Assembly (NCBI GenBank): GCA_965213735.1
Contig: CBDCAB010000006.1
Span: 620,001 to 684,000, forward strand
Direction: 5' to 3'
From: CALDTK01 sp965213735
GTDB taxonomy: Bacteria; Bacteroidota; Bacteroidia; Chitinophagales; Saprospiraceae
Length of the DNA: 64,000 bases
Shown here: piece after piece, positions 32,281 to 40,946 of the stretch
How the letters are laid out: each line of letters opens with the position of its first letter
Numbering within the stretch: position 1 is the stretch's first letter
Translations under genes and position numbers: made by a program
The notes under the pieces: model-generated
The model's database searches: none
What the model was told of the DNA's origin: nothing
Seen by the model: the letters and a program-made list of their open reading frames with translations, nothing else

Positions 32281-33150
32281 ATGCTAAAAGGAAAACAAGC
32301 AGAATGGTCGGCAGCTTTAGGTGGTGACGATGCCTCCGCGAGCGCTCTGTGGGATGCCGTCGGGCAGCTCGATACACCTGCTCCCGTAGATACAGAGGCT
32401 GCTTGGCGGGAGTTTGAGCAGCGGCTCGATGCTGCGCCAGCCCAAGCCACCAGCCGCCGTAACTGGCGCTACTACATTGCTGCCGTAGCCGCGGCTATTC
32501 TTCTTTTAATTGCACTCAATCTCGCAAGCGGAGATGATGCAGCTATCGAACGCTATGCTAACTCTTCTACAGGTATAGAACACGTGACGCTGCAAGACGA
32601 ATCTATTGTAGCCCTTGCTCCTGGCTCGTCTCTAGAATTTAGCTACGGCGAGGTCGAACGTCGCGCTTCTCTACGCGGTGAGGCTTCCTTTGCCGTGAGA
32701 GCTAGTGAGACACAGCCTTTCTATGTCGACGGACCAGATTTTGAGCTCGTTGTGGTAGGTACAGAATTTAAAGTAGTGGCCGCTAAGAGTTCCACTATTG
32801 CTGTCGCAGAAGGACATGTGCGCCTGCGGGGCAACCGCGAGTCGGAGTGGATCGATCTCTACGCTGGCGATCATGCACAGGTAGAAGACCAACTTGCGCG
32901 CAAGCTTGACTCACGTCCTGCCGTAGAACTTAAATTTGAGAATGCCTTACTCAGTGAAGTTGCCCAACGGCTCAGTGACGCTGGCGTACTTAAGCTGGTA
33001 GTACCTAGTTATCTGGCCGCTTGCTCGGTGACTGCGGATTTCTCGCAGGCGTCGGCTCTAGAAATGACAGAATCGCTCGCCGTACTCTTCGGTGCTGACT
33101 TGAAGCGTCGTGGCGAGGTATACGAACTCGTCGGTGGTAGCTGTCAGTAA
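32281..33150 (+). CDS. FecR family anti-sigma factor
   Basis: 289 residues: a cytoplasmic N-terminal sigma-binding part (WDAVGQLDTPAPVDTEAAWREFEQRL), one transmembrane helix (YYIAAVAAAILLLIALNLA), and a periplasmic FecR domain (VTLQDESIVALAPGSSLEFSYG, RRASLRGEASFAVRA, VVVGTEFKVVA, AEGHVRLRG). A C-terminal STN/DUF4974-like part follows (VELKFENALLSEVAQRLSDAGVLKLVVP). It relays outer-membrane receptor status to the sigma factor encoded next to it. Confidence 0.92.
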   Translation: MLKGKQAEWSAALGGDDASASALWDAVGQLDTPAPVDTEAAWREFEQRLDAAPAQATSRRNWRYYIAAVAAAILLLIALNLASGDDAAIERYANSSTGIEHVTLQDESIVALAPGSSLEFSYGEVERRASLRGEASFAVRASETQPFYVDGPDFELVVVGTEFKVVAAKSSTIAVAEGHVRLRGNRESEWIDLYAGDHAQVEDQLARKLDSRPAVELKFENALLSEVAQRLSDAGVLKLVVPSYLAACSVTADFSQASALEMTESLAVLFGADLKRRGEVYELVGGSCQ

Positions 33151-33206
33151 GATGTCGCCCTTGATCCGCTGAGGCACTTTAAGGCGTAGGGCTTAGTTTA
33201 GCTACC

Positions 33207-35840
33207 GTGCGCATACTTTGCCTGACATGTTGGTGGTGTTTAGTGTGCTCTGCCGTCTCGTACGCGCAGGTCAGGCCCCTCGAAACACATCTCACCGCCA
33301 CGGCCGCGCATTACGAATTAGGTCTGGTGTTTTCTCCGGGAGGCATTCCAGACACCAGCATCGTCTTTGAGCTTGCTGAATACGGCAGCGCCTCCGAAGC
33401 GTTTTCCCGCTTAACCAAGCCTTTTGGGCTGCAGTACGCTGTACTTGGGCGTCAGGTAATTGTGAGCACCTTGCGCAACCGCCGCTACAGTGCGAGTGGA
33501 TTTGTGGAAGATGTAGCCACTGGCGAACGCTTAGTTGGCGCGAGCGTGTCGCTGCTGCGAGCCAATCGCGGTGTGGCTACCAATGGCTACGGCTACTTCT
33601 CAGTTGCTGGCCTCGAGGATGGCGAGCGCCTTATCGTCAGCTATGTCGGCTACCCCAGCGATACCCTCACCATCACGAGTCAAGACATGGCTAATGTGCG
33701 GGTGCGGCTGCGCCCGAGCTACAAGCTATCTGTAGTCGAAGTGGTAGCAGACGCTGGAGCCGCCACAACTGTGCCCATCACCGATAGACCAGTAACTCCA
33801 CGTGTACTCGAAGATGCAGAGTTTAGTATAGGAGATCGCGATGTCAACGCATGGCTGGGTCAAAGGGCCGGAGTTTTGAGCGGTCCCGGTGGCTTTGGCG
33901 GCTACTCGATACGGGGTGCCGATCCGAACCAAAATCTCGTTATTGTAGATGATGCCACCCTCTACCTGCCTTCGCACGCTGCAGGCTATGTGTCTGCCAT
34001 CCCAGGTGATGCTATCCGCTCTTTGAAGTTGAGTAAGCACGCAGGTGAAGCACGTTATGGCGACCGCGTGGGAGGAGTCCTAGATATTCGACTTAAAGAA
34101 GGCTCCCGCGAAGGGCGCAAATCAATGTTTAGCGTAGGCATCACCGACTTGCGGGCATCAACAGAAGGTCCGCTCGGTAAGGGTAGTTACTTCCTCGCTG
34201 CCAGGCGGGGGCTTACCGATTTCTGGCTCCAGGCACTAAGGCCATCGGTGCAGCCGCGAGAGTCATCGATCCCGAATATTAACTTCTTGTTCTATGATTT
34301 TACCGGCAAGGTCAATCTACCTCTCTCGCGGAGTGCAGGAGCAACTGGGTCGCCCAAGCAACGCCTGTACGCCAGCGTCTATGTAGGTCGAGATCGATAC
34401 GCCGACCAGGATGAAATTTTCTTCAACGATGGCAGCTTTATTGATGCTTTCTTAGATCAATCAGTGCGCAGCTGGGGCAATGCCGTTGCGAGTTTGCGCC
34501 ACAATGCAGCGGTGGGTACGCGGTGGTTTATCAACACGACCGCTACGCTCAGTGAATTCAACTACGATGCGAGCGACTATTTTCTGCTCACGGAGGCTAT
34601 CCGCACCAGTAGCGAACGCTATACCTACAGCCAGAGCGCGTTCGCGACCAACCTCCTCGATATTGGTCTGAAGCAAAACTTCGATGTAGCGCTGCGCCCG
34701 CGCCTGGCACTCGACTTTGGTTTTGATGGGGTGGCGCATCGCTTTCGCGTCGGCACCCAAACAGAAACCGTTGAGCGCGCCCTGCAATTCGACACTACCG
34801 GGGGGGTAGGGCAGCAGATCGGAGGTAACGAATTACCTGTTTTGCGGACTTATGATGTAGCAGGTTACGTCAGTGCAAACTGGCAGCCGGTGGATGCGCT
34901 CGTGGTGGATGCAGGTCTACGCTTAGCGAGTCAACTTGGAGGAGAACGCAGGTTTGCAAGCCTTTTGCCGCGAGTCAAAGTTGCCTATGATCTCGTGCCT
35001 GGTTTTGGCGTAAGCATAAGTGGTGGAATGGCCAGACAATATATCCACTCTATTTCTACACAGAATCCTGGATTGCCCCGTGATTTATGGGTACCCTCTG
35101 TAGCTGGTCTGTCGCCCCAAAGAAGCAGCTATCTCACTGGCACTTTGAGTTTTGACAATCGACGAGGATGTACAGCTGCCCTCAGTGCCTATTACCAACG
35201 AATTAATGGTCTTGCACGCTTTTCGAACAATTTTACCTCACTTAGGCTTGATCAATGGGTGGACAACTTACGCAACGGAGAAGGCGAGTCGTCGGGCATC
35301 GAGGTGCAGGGCGTCACGATGCTGTCTACCATCAAACTTCAAGCGAGCTATAGTCTTGCCTGGGCCACGCGGCGCTACCAAGACAGCGAGGGAGGTGCGC
35401 CTATTGAAGAGCGTTTTCGCCTCGACCGCAGACATTATGCGCGCCTAGGCGCGCGTGTGCCCATCTCAAAAAGTTGGACCACCGGCCTTACCTGGATATT
35501 CGGCTCGGGAGCACCAACGCGCCTGCCCACACTCAATCCAATCGGCCCGCAAATTCCAGATACGAATGTGCCGCTGACCAACTCCTGGATTTATGATGGG
35601 CCGCAGATTCAGCTTGCTCCCTATCACAGTCTCGATCTCGGGGTGGTGTACCAGCGTATGGCCGAGCGGGTGGATTACAAAGTAACATTTGGCGTGCAAA
35701 ATATTTACCTACGAAAAAACCCTCTTTTCCTTAACTTGCAACGTACATCTACCTCCGGCGCTGGTCAGTCCAACTACGAGTTCACGCAGATCACGATGTT
35801 GCCTTTCCTGCCGTTCTTGCGGTATTCAGTAGCCTTTTGA
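33207..35840 (+). CDS. TonB-dependent outer-membrane receptor with STN and CarboxypepD-reg domains
   Basis: 877 residues. Signal peptide (ILCLTCWWCLVCSAVSYAQ), STN domain (about 25-95, for contact with FecR), a carboxypeptidase-regulatory-like domain (about 98-180, RYSASGFVEDVATGERLVGASVSL), plug (LGQRAGVLSGPGGFGGYSIRGADPNQNLVIVDDATLY) and a C-terminal barrel ending FLRYSVAF. The STN domain fits signalling through the FecR/sigma pair upstream. DUF4249 lipoprotein follows 3 nt later. The ligand cannot be read. GTG start, 6 nt after a TAGTTTA element. Confidence 0.93.
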   Translation: MRILCLTCWWCLVCSAVSYAQVRPLETHLTATAAHYELGLVFSPGGIPDTSIVFELAEYGSASEAFSRLTKPFGLQYAVLGRQVIVSTLRNRRYSASGFVEDVATGERLVGASVSLLRANRGVATNGYGYFSVAGLEDGERLIVSYVGYPSDTLTITSQDMANVRVRLRPSYKLSVVEVVADAGAATTVPITDRPVTPRVLEDAEFSIGDRDVNAWLGQRAGVLSGPGGFGGYSIRGADPNQNLVIVDDATLYLPSHAAGYVSAIPGDAIRSLKLSKHAGEARYGDRVGGVLDIRLKEGSREGRKSMFSVGITDLRASTEGPLGKGSYFLAARRGLTDFWLQALRPSVQPRESSIPNINFLFYDFTGKVNLPLSRSAGATGSPKQRLYASVYVGRDRYADQDEIFFNDGSFIDAFLDQSVRSWGNAVASLRHNAAVGTRWFINTTATLSEFNYDASDYFLLTEAIRTSSERYTYSQSAFATNLLDIGLKQNFDVALRPRLALDFGFDGVAHRFRVGTQTETVERALQFDTTGGVGQQIGGNELPVLRTYDVAGYVSANWQPVDALVVDAGLRLASQLGGERRFASLLPRVKVAYDLVPGFGVSISGGMARQYIHSISTQNPGLPRDLWVPSVAGLSPQRSSYLTGTLSFDNRRGCTAALSAYYQRINGLARFSNNFTSLRLDQWVDNLRNGEGESSGIEVQGVTMLSTIKLQASYSLAWATRRYQDSEGGAPIEERFRLDRRHYARLGARVPISKSWTTGLTWIFGSGAPTRLPTLNPIGPQIPDTNVPLTNSWIYDGPQIQLAPYHSLDLGVVYQRMAERVDYKVTFGVQNIYLRKNPLFLNLQRTSTSGAGQSNYEFTQITMLPFLPFLRYSVAF
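35002..35015 (+). repeat. GNAA mini-hairpin, GTAA loop
   Basis: GTTTTG-GC-GTAA-GC, sense strand of the receptor gene, read as F-G-V-S. Confidence 0.7.
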
Positions 35841-35843
35841 GCC

Positions 35844-36743
35844 ATGAAACGATCACTTCTCATAACGTCTGTAGTCGGCCTGCTGACGAGCTCGTGTGAG
35901 GAGCCGTTTGATCTGGAGTTGGCTGTCCCTTCCGAATTGCTCGTTGAAAGCCAGCTCCGTGCCGGCTCCAATCCCATCGTTAACGTGAGTGCTGTCTCTA
36001 CACTTGGTGAGGTGCTCGACGCGAATGCACTCGCAGGTTCTGTGATCGAGATGCGCAACTCTGATGGTAGAAGCTTTGAGCTAGATGCTGTCAAAATCGA
36101 GGATAACGTTGCTGTTTTCACCACAGAGCGTACGGAGGTGGTGATATCAGGGCTCACTTACAACCTCACCATTGAGGCCCCTGGCTATTCTCAGGTGCGT
36201 AGCAATACCACAGTGCCTCGCAGCGCTTCGGTGGATTTGCCAGCAACTGCACTAGCGTCCGATCCCACGCCCGATGCTGCCAGAAGCTTCGTTACTGTAC
36301 CTATACAAATTGGCGATGCCAACGCAGAGCGTAATTTTTATCACGTGTTGGTGTGGGCCTATGATCGTGCATTGACTGCAGATGAGGAGGCCGCTCGAGT
36401 CGGTCAGCCACTCCCCTTCATGTTTACGCGTGTGCTTGCTTCAGCGCTCAATTTGGGCAATTCAGGCTGCCTGTTTTCAGATGCCGAATTCGCTAACGGG
36501 ACCCTTAACAACCAGCTCCGGGTGCCTGACGAGCTCCTGCGCCAGATGCAATCGCCAGCAGTACGAGTAGAAGTACGCACCGTCTCACAAGACTACTACA
36601 ACTACCTCGAGCAGACCAATGGACTAGGCTCAGGCAAGCTACCCGCCTTTGCTTCCAACATTTCCGACGATAATATTGCCAACGGCACAGGCGTGTTTGG
36701 AAGCTATACCTTTCAGGGGGGCTCCATAACCATAACGTTTTAG
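35844..36743 (+). CDS. DUF4249 family lipoprotein
   Basis: 299 residues with a lipoprotein signal ending at the lipobox LLTSSC, then the DUF4249 beta-rich domain (EEPFDLELAVPSELLVESQL, SNPIVNVSAVSTLGE, and C-terminal QTNGLGSGKLPAFASNISDDNIANGTGVFGSYTF). In Bacteroidota this family lies downstream of TonB receptors and is taken to be a surface or periplasmic partner of the receptor. It is last in the sigma/fecR/receptor unit. Confidence 0.88.
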   Translation: MKRSLLITSVVGLLTSSCEEPFDLELAVPSELLVESQLRAGSNPIVNVSAVSTLGEVLDANALAGSVIEMRNSDGRSFELDAVKIEDNVAVFTTERTEVVISGLTYNLTIEAPGYSQVRSNTTVPRSASVDLPATALASDPTPDAARSFVTVPIQIGDANAERNFYHVLVWAYDRALTADEEAARVGQPLPFMFTRVLASALNLGNSGCLFSDAEFANGTLNNQLRVPDELLRQMQSPAVRVEVRTVSQDYYNYLEQTNGLGSGKLPAFASNISDDNIANGTGVFGSYTFQGGSITITF

Positions 36744-36756
36744 CTTTCGCAAAAAC
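36736..36756. repeat. Mini-hairpin copy within a full inverted repeat after DUF4249
   Basis: GTTTT-A-GC-TTTC-GC-A-AAAAC spans the stop codon of the DUF4249 gene (36741-36743). The minus strand at 36743-36756 reads GTTTTT-GC-GAAA-GC; a GTTTT arm on the plus strand completes a symmetric stem with one mismatch. It could also act as a transcript end. Confidence 0.65.
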
Positions 36757-36781
36757 TTGAAATAAAATTTCTCCGCCTTTG

Positions 36782-36805
36782 GGGGTTTTGGGGATGTAGT
36801 GTGTC
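36782..36805 (+). promoter_or_regulatory. Candidate ECF-sigma promoter for the Crp/Fnr gene
   Basis: GGGGT, 16 nt, GTC: same spacing and similar flanking bases as the element before fecR. It lies 47 nt before the ATG at 36853. Confidence 0.55.
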
Positions 36806-36852
36806 TTATAACCGACAACGCATCCTTTCAATCCCTCGAAACTGTCGGAGCC

Positions 36853-37521
36853 ATGGCTATCACATCAATTACAGACTACCCACTTTTTAGCTCACTACAA
36901 GAGTCAGAGCAACAGCTACTTAGCGACTCAGCTGTTGAGCGTCGCTTCAAAAAGCACCAATTCGTCTTCTCTGAGGGCGACGATGCACGTCATGTCTTCT
37001 TCGTTGCTGCCGGTGAAATCAAGCTCGGCAACCATGGCGGGGATGGTCGCGAAATCATCCGCTGTGTCCTCCGACCAGATGCTATGTTTGGTCAGCTTGC
37101 CATTGGCGGTGAGAAATCCCGCGAAAGTTTTGCGCAAGCACTAGCCAACGATACAGTTGTCTATCAGCTCCCGCTCGAAACGCTGCAACGACTCATGCAG
37201 AGCAACTTTGGTCTTTGCCAGCTGGTGCTCAACAACATGGGGCAGCAACTCCAACTCGTGCAGCACCGTCTTACCAGCGTAGTCTCCCTCGACGCACGTT
37301 CGAGAATTATCGGCTTCCTCAAGGAGAGTGTTGCCACGCGGGGCAGAAAAGTCGGGTTAGAATTCCTCATCCGCCACTCGCTCACGCATCAAGATATCGC
37401 CAACATCACCTGCACATCTCGGCAAACGGTAACGCTGGTGCTCAATGAGCTGCGTAAAGCCAACTTGATATACTTCAACAGAGGCAAAATCTTGGTTCGC
37501 GACGTATCAGCACTCGCTTAG
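36853..37521 (+). CDS. Crp/Fnr family transcriptional regulator
   Basis: 222 residues. Cyclic-nucleotide-binding-like domain (KKHQFVFSEGDDARHVFFVAAGEIKLGNHGGDGREIIRCVLRPDAMFGQLAI) followed by a Crp-type winged helix (RHSLTHQDIANITCTSRQTVTLVLNELRKANLI). The cNMP pocket Arg and Glu are not clearly conserved and there is no Fnr cysteine cluster, so the effector is open. I take ATG 36853, since the earlier frame start at 36799 overlaps the promoter region. A strong stem-loop terminator follows. Confidence 0.9.
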   Translation: MAITSITDYPLFSSLQESEQQLLSDSAVERRFKKHQFVFSEGDDARHVFFVAAGEIKLGNHGGDGREIIRCVLRPDAMFGQLAIGGEKSRESFAQALANDTVVYQLPLETLQRLMQSNFGLCQLVLNNMGQQLQLVQHRLTSVVSLDARSRIIGFLKESVATRGRKVGLEFLIRHSLTHQDIANITCTSRQTVTLVLNELRKANLIYFNRGKILVRDVSALA

Positions 37522-37544
37522 TATTCGACTCAAAGGATTGATGA

Positions 37545-37580
37545 GAAGCCCGCCTCGCGATGTATCGTGGGGCGGGCTTC
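37545..37580. terminator. Bidirectional stem-loop terminator
   Basis: GAAGCCCGCC (37545-37554) pairs perfectly with GGCGGGCTTC (37571-37580). It separates the convergent Crp/Fnr gene and the gene at 37590. Confidence 0.65.
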
Positions 37581-37589
37581 GTTGCTTTG

Positions 37590-38171
37590 CTACTGTGGGC
37601 TGAGAAAAACCCGCTCCCCGTAATCAGCAAACTCACCCCAGTCGGAGGGGCAGGTGGAGACGCTACAGTCGGCGTAGATGCGACCGTCGTTGCGCAAGCG
37701 ACCGTGGTTACGGATACCCTTAAGGGCTGCGTTGCGAATGCTGAGTTGCCCTTGCACTTCGATACAGCCTGCGTTGTAGAGGCCGCTATCGCCGAGCATC
37801 CCGAGTGGGTCGGAGAGTAGTCCATCGATAGTGAGGCGTCCAGCTTTTGCCAAAACCAAAGTTGCCCCAGGCAAGACGCACAGCGCGGCAATATCATCGA
37901 CACCGGTGGCAATGTTGCAGCGGTGCTTGCTGTAGCCTCCAAGTATGACTTTGTCATTCCAGCCAGGTACGCCAGTGGGGTACCAATTTCGAGCTTCAGT
38001 CCACTCCTCGGGTCTGTTGCGGTACCCACCTATCCAAGTCTTTAAGGTGGTGGTATGGTAGTCGGTGAGAAGTTTTCGGCCAATGGGCGTCTCATCCGGC
38101 GCTTCGTAAGCTATCACAGTGTTCGTTTGTGTGTGTTCGAACAGCTTGTGGCAAATCCTGCGCCATAGCAA
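37590..38171 (-). CDS. Orphan beta-helix-like surface module, no signal peptide
   Basis: 193 residues. TWIGGYRNRPEEWTEARNWYPTGVPG and NDKVILGG, then strands with GATLVLAKAGRLTIDG, GLYNAGCIEVQGQLSI and NHGRLRNDGRIYADC. This is the same module (W-x-N-W-x2-G-x-P ... N-x-G-x-I) as the N-terminus of the 1695-residue T9SS protein at 49295. Neither a convincing signal peptide nor a sorting domain is visible, so it may be a fragment, or the true start may differ. Six cysteines. I give it as a gene of unknown function. Confidence 0.6.
   Translation of the reverse strand: MLWRRICHKLFEHTQTNTVIAYEAPDETPIGRKLLTDYHTTTLKTWIGGYRNRPEEWTEARNWYPTGVPGWNDKVILGGYSKHRCNIATGVDDIAALCVLPGATLVLAKAGRLTIDGLLSDPLGMLGDSGLYNAGCIEVQGQLSIRNAALKGIRNHGRLRNDGRIYADCSVSTCPSDWGEFADYGERVFLSPQ
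37843..37856 (-). repeat. Mini-hairpin variant with AAAA loop
   Basis: GTTTTG-GC-AAAA-GC on the minus strand. The stem is kept but the loop breaks the GNAA rule, so it is a doubtful copy and is not counted among the 28. Confidence 0.3.
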
Positions 38172-38194
38172 AAAACTCGTAATATGTTACATGC

Positions 38195-39148
38195 TTAGTT
38201 GGCATCTCGATCTTTACGAGCCACCTTGATATCACGATTTATTGCTATACCTGCATTTAACTCATAGCCAATTAATATCCAAAGCACATTAAGTTGTAGC
38301 CAAAGCATGAAGACAATAATTGTCCCAATAGAGCCGTATAATTTGTTATAGCTATCAAAGTTTTCAATATAAAGTGCAAAGGCCAGCGAAGTAAGAATAC
38401 AGAGGAAGGTGGCTAAAATTGATCCTGGTGAGAAAAATTTGAATCTCCGAATAGTGGCACTGCCATAGCGGTAAGTCAAAGCAATCCCACTATACAAGAG
38501 CGAAGCAATAGCTACCCACTGCAACAACCTCAGCGAAAAGCCATACAAACCACCCAGCCCCCAGTTGTCTTCAAAAAAGTCGAGCAGAGCTGTACCTACT
38601 GTTATCAACAGCACAGAAGCAACGAGCAGCAAACCAAAGCCAAGCGTCAGACCAATCGCAATGAGGCGCTTCTTCACTACTGAGCGCGTACGGTAAGTCT
38701 GCGCATATTCTTTTTCAAAGGTCCGCATCATTTCCATGATGCCATTACTCGAAAAATAAAAGGCCAACACAAAGCTGAGTGACAAAAGTCCTGAGCGCTC
38801 ACGTGTGCCTATGTCTTGAATAAATTCATAGGCTATCTCGGCTGTTTCTCCAGGCAAGATGTCATAGAGGTACACCTGCAGAGCAGAATCTATATTTTCG
38901 TAGATCGGTAAATATGGAATCAGCGTAAACAGCACCAACACAGCTGGGAATAAACTTATAAAAAACGTATACGCTATGGCATACGAACGAAATGTGATGT
39001 CGTTGAGCAGCGACTCATTGATCAAAAAGATGATGGTATCGTACAGGCTGAGCTGTTCAAAACCTGCCCAACGTGTCCTTTTCGCCCAGCGCACTATCGA
39101 GCGCAGCAGGCCCGAGCGTTTGAGGGCTATGTAGTACCACTTAGGCAA
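38195..39148 (-). CDS. YihY/BrkB family inner-membrane protein
   Basis: 317 residues, six transmembrane helices, with FRSYAIAYTFFISLFPAVLVLFTLIPYLPIYE and FYFSSNGIMEMMRTFEKEY, the hallmark regions of the UPF0761 (YihY) family. Often annotated as RNase BN by an old error; the true function is unknown. It overlaps the thioesterase gene by 8 nt and is last in an arginine deiminase-thioesterase-yihY string. Confidence 0.9.
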   Translation of the reverse strand: MPKWYYIALKRSGLLRSIVRWAKRTRWAGFEQLSLYDTIIFLINESLLNDITFRSYAIAYTFFISLFPAVLVLFTLIPYLPIYENIDSALQVYLYDILPGETAEIAYEFIQDIGTRERSGLLSLSFVLAFYFSSNGIMEMMRTFEKEYAQTYRTRSVVKKRLIAIGLTLGFGLLLVASVLLITVGTALLDFFEDNWGLGGLYGFSLRLLQWVAIASLLYSGIALTYRYGSATIRRFKFFSPGSILATFLCILTSLAFALYIENFDSYNKLYGSIGTIIVFMLWLQLNVLWILIGYELNAGIAINRDIKVARKDRDAN

Positions 39149-39551
39149 AATGAGGTTGGAGTACGTTCAGCAATTGTGGAGGACAGGCTAGGCGCTTTTG
39201 CGAGTCTACGTCGACGAAGCACAAGTTCACCCTGCCTCCATTAACCAGTTTACCCTGCGGGTTGTGCAATTCGAAGTGGAAGGTGATGTCCATTGCTGGC
39301 AAGTTGCGCAGCTCGGTGCTGATGACGATTTCTTCATCATAGCGCGCCGGGCGTAGATACCTCGAGCTCATGTTGACGACCGGCATCATCACTTTCCACT
39401 CCTCTTCAATCGTTTTGTAGGTCAGGCCAAGACTCCGCAGCATCTCCACGCGGCCTATCTCATAGTAGAGCGCATAGTTGCCGTAGTAGAGGTAGCCCAT
39501 TTGGTCAGTCTCTCCGTAGCGAACTCGTTTAGTGCTTTGGTGGCGATACAT
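39141..39551 (-). CDS. Acyl-CoA thioesterase, YbgC/4-HBT hotdog family
   Basis: 136 residues, a single hotdog fold. RVRYGETDQMGYLYYGNYALYYEIGRVEMLR carries the catalytic Asp of the 4-hydroxybenzoyl-CoA thioesterase group. The substrate is probably a short or medium acyl-CoA. It starts 6 nt after the arginine deiminase stop. Confidence 0.9.
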   Translation of the reverse strand: MYRHQSTKRVRYGETDQMGYLYYGNYALYYEIGRVEMLRSLGLTYKTIEEEWKVMMPVVNMSSRYLRPARYDEEIVISTELRNLPAMDITFHFELHNPQGKLVNGGRVNLCFVDVDSQKRLACPPQLLNVLQPHFA

Positions 39552-39557
39552 ACTTGC

Positions 39558-40823
39558 TTACTCCGTTTCCCCGCGCAGCAGCGGGCAGGTCATGCAGTGT
39601 CCTCCACCGCGGGCACGACTCAGCTCGCCACTCGGCAAGGCAATGATGGTCTTGCTAATGCCGTCGACGGTGACCTGTCCACTCGCCAACTGCGCCAGCA
39701 AATCTTGTGCAGGTACCACCGCAAAGCCAGCTTCCCGAAAGCTCTGCGCCGTGACAATATTTCTATCGTAGGTCACTGCGACTCCTGGCTTTAATGCTAC
39801 GAGATTGCAGGCATCTGTCCACTGCTCGCGCTCTTGATATGGACTTTCTCCCTTGCCACAAGCGATAAATTCCGCCTTACCGTCGAGTTCGGCCAGAATA
39901 AAGTCGGCTACACTGCCGTACGATCTGCGCGTGCCATGCCCACTCACCACCTCCACCGTACTCGAAATACCTTCGATAATTATCGGCGCATAGGCAGCAT
40001 ACACTGCTTCGTCGACTTGCGTGAAGATCGTGTCGAGGTGCATGAATGCTCGATCGGCAGGAATCACCACCTGCACAACATGCTCAATCACCTCTCGCTC
40101 GAAGAGTGCATTGGCAAGCAAGGTGGCTGAGTACGCATTGGTCCGCTCGCTCACCCCAATCAAGAGATACTTTTCATCGAGCACCATCACATCTCCGCCT
40201 TCCACCCTCACGCGCTGGCCGCGGTGGCCAGGAGGAAAAGCATTTACATCGTTGAGGTCGATGATGCGCCCTTGCTCGCGTAGCTCTTGGAAGTCTGGAT
40301 GTGCGTCGAAAACGAAGCGTACGATGAAATTTTCTCGTGAGCGTGCATCCGTTGCAGCTTTCGCCAAAACCAGATGATCATTGACCGCGATGGCCAAATC
40401 TCTCGTAAACACAAAATTAGGGATCGGATCAAAAAGAATCCGGTCTAGAGGCTGGTGGTACCCCGTCACGAGCACATCGGCCAGCTCGGAGGCAGTCAGT
40501 CCTTCTAGAAACCCTTTCGCTGATGTGGGCAGCTCCTCGTAGTCTACCACTTCCGCAATCAGGGCATGTCGACGTGCTTCATCAGCTTGCAGAGCCTCGA
40601 CCAGCAGGTGGGTATAGTCATATACGTTTTCGCTTCCGCAAAACGCGTGGAGAATCTGCGTGAACACATCGTGCTCTTTTTGCATCTCGGGTAGAAAGAC
40701 AATGTCATCAAACAGCAGCTCATCCGAGCGTTTAGGCGTCACTCTGCTCACGCCACTATCGGGGCGGTGGACGATTACACGTCGTAGTTGCTCAATTTCG
40801 GAGCTGACGAAAAGGGTAGCCAT
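39558..40823 (-). CDS. Arginine deiminase family protein
   Basis: 421 residues. The guanidino-group modifying fold is clear: FVFTRDLAIAV, the EGGDVMVL loop, FMHLDTIFTQVD with catalytic His and Asp, and the C-terminal nucleophile GGGHCMTCP (Cys near 410). It converts arginine to citrulline and ammonia; no carbamate kinase or ornithine transferase gene is nearby. The start is ATG 40823 because the longer frame to 40964 has unrelated, cysteine-rich sequence. TAGCTTCG (40842-40849, minus) is a candidate -7 element. Two mini-hairpins are inside. Confidence 0.92.
   Translation of the reverse strand: MATLFVSSEIEQLRRVIVHRPDSGVSRVTPKRSDELLFDDIVFLPEMQKEHDVFTQILHAFCGSENVYDYTHLLVEALQADEARRHALIAEVVDYEELPTSAKGFLEGLTASELADVLVTGYHQPLDRILFDPIPNFVFTRDLAIAVNDHLVLAKAATDARSRENFIVRFVFDAHPDFQELREQGRIIDLNDVNAFPPGHRGQRVRVEGGDVMVLDEKYLLIGVSERTNAYSATLLANALFEREVIEHVVQVVIPADRAFMHLDTIFTQVDEAVYAAYAPIIIEGISSTVEVVSGHGTRRSYGSVADFILAELDGKAEFIACGKGESPYQEREQWTDACNLVALKPGVAVTYDRNIVTAQSFREAGFAVVPAQDLLAQLASGQVTVDGISKTIIALPSGELSRARGGGHCMTCPLLRGETE
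40357..40370 (-). repeat. GNAA mini-hairpin, exact form A
   Basis: GTTTTG-GC-GAAA-GC, sense strand of the arginine deiminase gene, read as V-L-A-K-A, as at 2790. Confidence 0.85.
40626..40644. repeat. Mini-hairpin copy within an inverted repeat, intragenic
   Basis: GTTTT-C-GC-TTCC-GC-AAAAC. The minus strand 40632-40644 reads GTTTT-GC-GGAA-GC (no spacer), read in the deiminase as A-F-C-G-S. A GTTTT arm on the other side makes it symmetric, as at 36736 and 54484. Confidence 0.6.
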
Positions 40824-40946
40824 GCTAAATCGGAGTTGGCGCGAAGCTAAACCGGTCGACGTACCCGCGTGCCTGGTCGATTGATCATACCTAACCCACT
40901 TGCAGGCGTTATACTCGCAGCATCGAGCCTTCACCAATCTAAATCC

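Noticed and set aside
37475..38029. A 184-residue minus-strand frame overlapping the module gene
   Set aside because: No recognisable motif, while the other frame matches the N-terminal module of the giant T9SS protein.
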